A stretch of 64,000 nucleotides of DNA. Source: Saccopteryx bilineata. Taxonomy: Eukaryota > Chordata > Mammalia > Chiroptera > Emballonuridae. Made by a program: the position numbers and the translations under genes. Each line of letters opens with the position of its first letter. Within the stretch, counting starts at the first letter, position 1. Shown here piece by piece: positions 51,807 through 61,551 of the stretch. Location of the stretch: the NCBI RefSeq assembly GCF_036850765.1, contig NC_089495.1:191845847-191909846 (forward strand), read 5' to 3'. Below the pieces are notes generated by a model. It was not told the DNA's origin. It saw nothing but the letters and a program-made list of their open reading frames with translations, and searched no databases.

Positions 51807-54800
51807 TTATGAAGTCCGACACATCTTAGAAATAATGACAGCTAGTGCAAACCGAACCCTCCCGTGTGTGAGCCAGGCCCTGTGCTGCATGCCCGCGGTG
51901 CACGGTCTCATTGATCTTCACAGGAAACGCTGTAAAGCAGGTCCTCTCGTTCTCCACTGCCTGCAGATGAGGAGCTGAGACCGGGAGAACAGCGTCTCCC
52001 AGGGCCACACAGCTTTAAAGGCAACAGCACAGAACGCAGTTCTGTCCAGTGCCCCCTGCGTGGCTCCTGGCAGCACTGCAGGCTTGGGAACTTGTATTAG
52101 TTTTGCCTGATGAGGAACACTTGTTTTGAAAGGGCTCTAGGCACACATGCCCTCTGCACTGTGTGTGCCACTGTAAGAGAAGTATCTTCCCTCCCCTGTT
52201 CATTCAAGACTGGACTTACCACTAAACCACATGATGAACATCATCTTCGGCGTGATTTTATGATCACGGAAGAAGTTCAGAAGGTAGGAAAGAGGGAAAA
52301 TGTTCACTGCTCTGCCGAACAGCACAAGCACCTGTTAAAGCAACAAACCAAGTCTTAGGCGGAAACCTCTGGCTCTTCAAGTTGAAGCTTGCTGAAGCTC
52401 CCACAGGCCTTGTAGCACACCCACTATAAACAGCACTCCCGTGATTATAAAAGGCATGAATAACAATGCTAGTCAGAAACCCAGTTGGGGGGTGTTGTCC
52501 TCATTGCCTCGTTTCTATTGTGTTGGGAAAGGATAAAGCTTTGTATGTTACATCTCAGTAGTCAGCAAGAGAAGACTAACAGGGTATCAGCCATGGCTTT
52601 AGTAATGAGACCAGAACAGAACCAAATGCCAGGAGGCCATACTAGAGTACCCAGAGATTAATTTAAGGGCAATCACACTCCTCCAGAGGTGCTCAACCAT
52701 GGGACAGCGCTGTGCTAAGCTGTGCTAATGGTTCCCAACAGGCTGGCTCTGGAGGGCAGACAAGGTGTTCTGCCTCTCCCATGGGGGCCCTAGCCCTCAG
52801 GGAAAGGAGGAAAGACTAAGAAGGGCCAACCCAGCCACATCCACCTGGCTCTCCAAGCAAAAGGAGTGCCTTGGTAGATTCTAAAGGGCTCACACAACCC
52901 AGCCAGTTGCCTGCCATGGCTTTTTCTTTTTTCTTTTTGTAATGTTTATTGATTTTAGCGAGAGGGAGAGAGACCCACACACAGGAACAGCGATCTGTTC
53001 TGTATGTGCCATGACTGGGGACTGAACTGGCAACCTCTGCACTTCAGCATGATGCTCTAACCAACTGAGCCATCTGGTCAGGGCTATCATGGTTTTTTGT
53101 TCCTAACCATCTCCAAAGGCATATTGGTCTTAACCAAATATAGCTTAATGTGAAGTTTAAATCTTATCCAAGTGGATTTTTAGAGCTACTTGTTAGTTTA
53201 TTTCCATTTTTTAATCTTGAAAAGGATAATATACACACATCCTGTAGGCTCTAAGTTTATCCTTTTAACCAGCACCAACTGAGTGTGCTTTGGAGCGTGT
53301 GCCTTGGATGGGCAAGTTCATGACGGCTCTCATCATCTAACATTTATATGCCAGACAATGTGCTAAGCATTTTATATGCATTATCTTGTTAAATTTAGAT
53401 TCTGCAATGGTCTTATGAAGTAGGTATTACCGTCTCCATTTTAGAGACAAGGAAATGAAGACATAAAGAAGTAACTGACCCAAGCTGATCCAGGCAGGAA
53501 GTGGGGGAGCCAAGTGTCAAACCTGGTTCGGTCCGCAAAGCCCCTGCCCTCAACCACAGAGCAGAGGTAATCAATCCATCTGCAGAGCACAGGCTGCCCC
53601 CGGGAGCGGCCGGCCAGCTGTGTGCCCAGGGCAAACCGAATCACCCACCACTCCCGGGCATCTTCTACTTTCCCTCCCAGCCTGTGGCTGACAGTCACCT
53701 CCCTATTTCACCTCTGGAACCCGATCTTCCATTCCTACACTTGAGTTTCAGGTTTGACCAAAAGTGGCCCCTTTTACCCAGTGACCTCACTAAAGACTAT
53801 TATACCTTCTGAAAAGACTTGCTGCTGTCCTCTTGTCCTAAAACCCGAGTTTGGAGGACAGCTAACAGTGACAGAAGCCACATGCTCTTGCTGACTGAGA
53901 GGTGAAAGCACCCAGATCGTAAGGAGAAACCTCTTTCTTCTTAGGGCTCCTTATCTTGTCTGGGTCTCTGTCCCCATATGCCCAATAGGTAGGCCTCCCT
54001 GGTGTGCACATGGTAGATGACTGTGCAAAATAAAAAGTTTGCCTCTTAATACTTGTATTTTGGTAAGTGGAGTTGGTAATAATAGTTAACTGAAATATAA
54101 CTCAACAGTGCTAAGGTATATTTCCTAAGTGCCTTAAGTAACATAGGAGCTAAAAAGACGACAGAGATCGGATTCGGGGTTGGAGTGGGAATCAGCAGGA
54201 GGCCTGTGGGAGATGAGCTCATTCCGAGGGACTGGACTAGAGACACAGGAGGACACAGACAAGTGACCCGGGAACAACAGGCAAAATGCCCAAACTGTTT
54301 GTCATTCATGTCACTTTGATCAGATGCTTGAGAGCTAGACCTTGCTTTTAAATGCTAAGCTTTTATTTTCTCCCACAAGGATTTTATTCTACTGCAAATG
54401 ATTAAGCTGCTACTTTCCTTTTTTAGAGGTGTATTTTAATTTGTCTCCTACTGCCACCCCCAGTCCAATTAAAACAGTTTCCCAAACCTTCTTGATGGTA
54501 AGAATCACCTGGGGTGAGTCCCCTGGATGAATCTCCAGGGAGCTAAGGGCCTGGTCATCTCTACGCTACCCAGTGGTCAAGGTCATGCTTATGAAAGGAC
54601 ACATCTGGAGAGAACCACAGTAAGAAATACATGCGTGATAAATTATCCAGAAAACACAAAACAAGAGAAAGAATCATCCTCAGTTCTGCAAGCACTGGGA
54701 ACATTTGGCTAAATTTTTTCTTTTTTCTATGCATAATGTTTTTTACATGGTTATGCTCAATTATATATTCAATTCTGAAATCTGCTTTACCACCTAACAT

Positions 54801-57800
54801 AAAAACACATAAACTTGTACTTTTATTTTTTAAGCAATTTTTAAAATTCATTTTAGAGGAGAGAGAGAAAGAAGGGGGAGGGAAGGAGCTAGAAGCATCA
54901 ACTCCCATATGTGCTTTGACCAGGTAAGTCTGGGGTTTCGAACTGGCGACCTCAGCGTTCCAGTGTTGATGCTTTATCCGCTGCGCCACCACAGGTCACA
55001 TTAAACTTGTACTTTTAAAAGAAGACCGTAGGGCCTGACCAGGCGGTGGTGCAGTGGATAGAGCGTTGGACTGGGATGTGGAGGACCCAGGTTCAAGATC
55101 CCAAGGTCGCCAGCTTGAGCACGGGCTCATATGGTTTGAGCAAGGCTCACCAGCTTGGACCTAAGGTCGCTGGCTCGAGCAAGGGGTCACTCCGTCTGTT
55201 GTACCCCCCCCCCCCAGTCAAGGCACATATGAGAAATCAATCAATGAACAAACAACCAAGGAGCCGCAATGAAGAGTTGATGTTTTTCGTCTCTCTCCTT
55301 TCCTCTCTGTCCCTATCTGTCCCTCTCTCTGTCTCTGCCAAAAAATAAAAAAATAAAAGAAGACCATGGGTCTGACCAGGCTGTGGTGCAGTGGATAGAG
55401 TGTGGGATTGGGACACGGAGGACCCAAGTTTGAAACCCCAACGTCATTGGCTTGAGCGCAGGTTCACTAGCTAGAGCGCGGGGTCGCCGGCTTGAGCAGG
55501 GGTTCACTGGCTTGGCTGTAGACCCACAGAAAAGGCACATATGAGAAAGCAATCAATGAACAACTAAGGTGCTGCAACGAAGAACTGATGATTGATGCTT
55601 CTCATCTCTCTCCGTTCCTGTCTGTATGTCCCTCTCTGTCTCTCTTGCCAAAAAATAAAAAAAGACCATGGCCCTGGCCAAGTAGCTCAATTGGTTAGTG
55701 GGTCATCCCGATATGCCAGGGTTGTGGGTTCAAATTCTGGTCAGGGCACATACAAGAATCCACCAATGAATGCATAAATGAGTGGAACAACAAATTGATG
55801 TTTCTCTCTTTGCCTTCCTCCTCTCTCTCTCTCAAATCAATCAAAAAGAAGAAGAAGGCTATAACATTCAAAGCCATATAAAAAGAAGCAAAATTTCTTT
55901 TCTGGGGATATTCAGTCACTTAATTCCATCCCTTTATTTTTATGTTTGTGACTTTTTTCTTAAAAGAAACTTTAAACAGAAGAGCGTCTATGTAGCTGTT
56001 GACTTTGAACAGTTTAACAGTTACATAAATGAATCCAGAACAAGTGGTTATTGAGTTATGAATAAGTAATTAAATTTAAAAAAACAAACAAGGAAAATAC
56101 TTACTATGCACCAGACGACAAAGGAAATTTCAAACTTGTGAGGAAAACTAAAAATGGACAGGCCAAGAAATGCAAACACACATGTTTCTGAAACAAACCA
56201 AAGAATAGATTATTCAGCCCCAACTATTTCTTGCAATACAGTCCTAGGCTGTTAAGCAAGCAAACATTCACAAGACCGACTCCAATATAACACTTTGCTT
56301 ATTTTCTGGAATATCCTGCAACCAATACTTGGTAAAGCTTGTACTACGATTCTCCCATTCTTTTCTGTCACACAAGCAATGTGCGCTTGCTATTCAGAAT
56401 CTCCTAATTTAATGAGGCAACTGGTGTATACTCGTGCATATAAGTACTCAGTCCATTTGCTGAACACTGTGAGTAGCAAGGATCCCGACTGCCAGCAAAG
56501 TGGCAAAAATTCAGAACCAATGGCTGCAGACGCCACATGACTAGTGTGAAAGGGCCCTTTGTTACCTTCCTTGCCAGAGCAGACAAAGCCAAGTGATTGA
56601 CCTCACATACTTAATGTCGCCACAGGTTTAGAGGCTGGCTCACACCCTGCAGGCTTTGCAGGAAGAGGGAGATACATTTCCAGCTGTTGGCTCCACTCCA
56701 CAAGTTAAAACGAGCCTGACATTTATGCTCCTTGTACAAGCAGTTGCTGTGTATCTTAAGGAAAGGTACCTTATACATTTTCAGCACTAGGCTCCCTGCT
56801 TAAACTGTGACGCCCCCCAGAACAGCCTCATAATCAGGAGAAAATACCATAACTTTAAAATAGTTAAACATTTCGGCCATGTTTTTTCCTTCAATGTGTG
56901 TCCCTTTAAAACAAGTCACAAGCTGGACAGCAGACTCATTTGTTTCCTCCTTGAATTTTTTTCTGATCCATTAAATATATTTTTGTGGTTTTTTCCAAAT
57001 CAGCTCATTTAGAACACACTGAGATCTACATTATGCTTTTTTATTGCAGCATAAATTCTATACAGAGTGGGCAAAAGTCAGTTTACAGTTGTGAGTACAC
57101 AAAACAGTTTATTCTTGTATTATTATTATTATATTATTTTCCACATGGACAACTGTGAGCCTACTTTTGCCCAACCCTGTATGGGTATGTCATGGTTAAT
57201 TTAACAAATCTTTTGTTGATGCTTATTTTGACTGTTTCTACTTCTAATAATACAAACTACAAATAACAATACAAATTCCTGGTGGTAGCATTGTGGGTCA
57301 AAGAGCATGCGCTTTTGAAATTCAGACATGCCACCAATAACCCTCCAAAGAGAGGGCATTATATGCACGCCCATCAGCAGGGCCTGTTTTCCATAGACCT
57401 GTGCCGGAGGTGGGAATTCTCAAACTTAAAATTTACTACCTGAAGCCCTGGCCGGTTGGCTCAGTGGTAGAGCGTCGGCCTAGCGTGCGGAGGACCCGGG
57501 TTCGATTCCCGGCCAGGGCACACAGGAGAAGCGCCCATTTGCTTCTCCACCCCTCCGCCGTGCTTTCCTCTCTGTCTCTCTCTTCCCCTCCCGCAGCCAA
57601 GGCTCCATTGGAGCAAAGATGGCCCGGGCGCTGGGGATGGCTCTGTGGCCTCTGCCTCAGGCGCTAGAGTGGCTCTGGTTGCAACATGGCGACGCCCAGG
57701 ATGGGCAGAGCATCGCCCCCTGGTGGGCAGAGCGTCGTCCCATGGTGGGCGTGCCGGGTGGATCCCGGTCGGGCACATGCGGGAGTCTGTCTGACTGTCT

Positions 57801-60800
57801 CTCCCTGTTTCCAGCTTCAGAAAAATGAAAAAAAAAAAAAAATTTACTACCTGTAATGGGTACAAAATAGAATTTGATGGATGTTTTCCTATATACTTCT
57901 TTAATTATGAAAGTCCAGGTCAAAGTCTTTAGCCATGACTTTCTGAGAGGGGTGCTTTGGGAAAAATACCCACTGGACCAGAGACAGACCTGGATTCAGA
58001 GTCAGCTTCTGAGCCATGAAACTGTGGGGCAAGTCTCCTTATCCATGAAATGAAGTCTCTGCACAGCCTGCCCCTGCTTCCGAGCATGTGACAGCGTGGA
58101 GCGCATGCTTCAACATGAGACAAGCCCCCGGAAAGGCCAGGGGAGATGCTGATGGTGACGGCCAGGGCACAGGCTCTTGGGCACCAGTGCAAAGGGACAG
58201 TGTGAGGATGGTCCCTTCACCCCCAGGTATAAAGTGGGGAGGAGGTATGTGGGGGAAATAGCCATCCTGGTGGACGCCAGCCCAGCCAGGACACTTCCTC
58301 AACTTGTCTTTTAAGATGCTCTTGTGAACAAAGGGGTCTGTGGAAAAGTTTGAAAAATGCTGTAACTATATTGCGCTCTCAGAAGTGCGCAATGCATGCT
58401 AGCTGAAGTCTTGCAGTTCAGAAACCGGTTACTCTATTTACCCCAGGATTTCCCAAACTCGTCTTTGACTATGGGGTCTTTATTCAGCTAATCCTCATCA
58501 ATATCAGTTCCAAGGAAAACATTTTTGGGAATCTCACTTTAATACGTTCATAAATAGTAGTTCTCATTATTTTTGCTTTTAAAATTGTATGTGTCAAATG
58601 TTCCATTTGTTAGGTATTAGGTTAGTTTATGGAATTTGAAAGCCAGAGTAACAAACAGAGGGTAAGGGAGCAGTTTCTGGCCCTGAGGGATCCCGCTGTC
58701 TCTTCTGCCAGGGAAAAGTCTGACTCCTAAAACAAGGTAAGAAGAGCGATCAACTCTGGGGAGGCCCTGGACCGCAGAGAAGCAGAACTCACCGCACAAG
58801 AAGGCCACGGTCCGGAGGGTTTGCTGCATGAGGATCTGGGTGACCGGGGACAGGTTATGGTGCGTATAGTGGGACATCACGATGCCTGAGAACAGGATGG
58901 CCATGATGCCTGCATAGGGACAAGTAGGAAAAGTGCCCAGATATGAATAGAGCAGAAGAGCACCTGCCATGCGACCCACAAATAAAATGTCACACTTCCT
59001 ACAAGTTCTCGGAGCTTACAGGGTTACAGGTTTTAAGAAAAAGGAGTAGAGACTAATACTCGAGACCTCCCAGAGGCTGCAGAGAAATGCTCAGGGCCCC
59101 TTCTGCCTGGGAGCTTCACTATCAGTTGGCTGACCTTAGGCCAAGTTCCTGCCCCCCCAAGCCTCAGTTTTCTCAGCTGAACAGTAGAATTAATAGTACC
59201 CACTATGAACTGTTAGCAGGGTAATGAAGATAGCCATGCAAAGTGCCCATCATCGGCAGGTGTGGGCTGTCACTGCTATCCACAGATAGGAGGGGGCAGA
59301 TGAGCCACTCTTGGTGAGAAAGAAAGCCTAAAAATCTGGGTAGATTTTCATTTACTTTGATATGCTTTTCCTTAATTTTGAATTTCACTGTAATCGCCGT
59401 GAAATACTCTTAAAATATAAAAGGAGAGATGTGTTATAACACACATATTAAAGAGAGGTCTCCTCTTGAAAGCTCCCCATGAGGGCTTACTGCCTCCACT
59501 GTTCACTAAGGTGTGGAGTCTCAACACTGCCTGCCGCCCCCTCACCCGGAGGCACTTCGCATGGGTTTCCTCTCAGAGTCTCTCGGTCTGGGGTCTCTAT
59601 TTCACGCAAGGAAGCTGACGTTTTTACAAAGTCACTAAATAAGCCAAAATATATATGAACTGCAAGTCAGACTTTATAAGGGAAATTTTAACTCTTTCTG
59701 CCACTTTGTAGAAACAGGGATTACTAGGGAACTTTCCATTTATAAAAGGGTGAAAATTTATAGAGTTGCATCACAGACATTTCAACAGCTAAGCTTACTG
59801 TATACACCACATCCTACAAGACAGAGGAAGACCTACTCTGTGTTGCCCAACAGGCATCTATCTGCTGGCCTGAGTGACACCGGGCGCTGGGACATTCTAT
59901 CTCCCCTTAGGAAACAGCGAATTCTTTGTTCTCTCATTTTCCTGTACAAAGGCTGCGAGACGGGGACATTCCAGCGACGCTGCCCACAGCCACACCCGAC
60001 AGATGGGCAAAGGACCGGAGTGGCGGGAGACTTCTGCACTCGCCACGCAGCGGACAGAGCAGCCTCAGGGTCTTTCCGAGCCACTGCTCTGTGACAGCAA
60101 ACCTCCCCGGGTTCTCCCAGTATGTTCCCGCAGACAACTACCTGGAGGGCTGACCTTTCCTGATCCTGTAACAACACCATCAGGAGGCAAGGCAACGGGA
60201 GGCAGAGATGGCTGTCTTTGGCCCCACTAGTGTGGACAGCAGAGGTTCTTAAGGAAACAAATCCCTACAAACAGAAAACACTGCCTCTCTGCAGGAAAGA
60301 AAAATACTCCCGTTTTAACCACAAATGACAATTGGATGTATGAAATATATCTTTGCCACTAGGTACTCAGTGTTCAGCTCAAGGGGAGAACAATTTAGAA
60401 AAACAGAGGTAAAAATAGCTAGGCTAGCGCCAACCAAATGACTCACAGACAATGTTTATGCGAGCGCCAAAATTTAGGAAAGACAAGAAAAACTTGGAGG
60501 TATGAAATTATCCAAGAAATGTGGCTTGGGATTTAAAACAAAACAAAACAAAAAACAACTCAATGTTTACGAGTTCTCCAGTGAAATGGACAGAGTTCTC
60601 TCTGCTTCCTCCGTGGCAAGATCTACTCACAGAGCACCCACGTGTGATTCCAGAAAGTGATCTGTGGAAAGACTTCTGTTCAATGGAGTCATTAAAAACC
60701 ACCAGGGACTTCCACTTTGCCCCTTAGGAAATAATTGCTGTGCAAATTGCTATCCTGCCATCAACAACTAGAAAACTTGATAGAAGATATAAAATAAAAC

Positions 60801-61500
60801 CATCTTCTGACATTGGGTGCCGGGCAGGGTAAAAGACAAACAAACAAGGGGCCATATCTACTCCAGGCCCAGGCCCAGCTTACAGCCTGAACGTCATTTC
60901 CAGGTTGGGCTTCCCCAACCTGAGCCCAGCAGTCTCAGTCTTACTGAGCAGAGGAGACAGATGAGGGCTGGGGGAGGCCAGAGAGGCTAGAACACCAGAG
61001 AGAAGAAGCTACACAGAAAGAGAGCTCCTGAGAGCTACAATCAAGTCCCCCTGAATCTTGGACTGATTTGATCTGTACACACATGGGGTGAGATCCCAGA
61101 GGCTGGGAAAGAATCACTAAAAAGCAACAGGATGAGCTATTCCCAAAGCACATGCAAGGCTGGGAAGAGTGTGTGTTTCCAAGGCCAGAGTGGAGTGACC
61201 GTGTAGTCCACAGGACATGAGGTCGAGTCCTCAGAAGGGCAATGCATTAGTTCCTAGTGCTACTCTGGACCTGCCTTGACAAAGTTTAAAATTAAATCTC
61301 AAAAGGATTAAACTGATTCCAGGAAACTTAGATATATGGCAGAAGAAAACCCAAAACTCTGTGAAGAATACACTAAAATCTATTAATCAACAGCGTAACT
61401 TCACAATGACTGGCATCCAATCAAAAATTAATATGCAAACAAAGAGCAGCTATACATGACTTTTAAAGATTTTTTAAAATTCATTTTAGAGAGAAGAGAG

Positions 61501-61551
<51 letters not shown>

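Larger units (their letters stand above)
52332..56104 (-). other. SLC9A8: SLC9A8 intron
   Basis: 3.8 kb with SINEs at 52927, 54829 and the three-SINE stack at 55032-55853; MIR at 53330-53480 and a MER5-like stretch at 54480-54550. The other parts (52380-52900, 53490-54480) show no gene. Confidence 0.7.
56188..58792 (-). other. SLC9A8: SLC9A8 intron
   Basis: Contains a mariner MITE (57063-57179), an old L1 fragment (57182-57430, resuming at 57854) and an intact family A SINE. 56200-57060 and 57930-58790 hold no recognisable gene. Confidence 0.7.

Noticed and set aside
59833..60195. 120-codon minus-strand frame in an SLC9A8 intron
   Set aside because: No similarity I can name and no splice signals; overlapping frames on the other strand are equally long.
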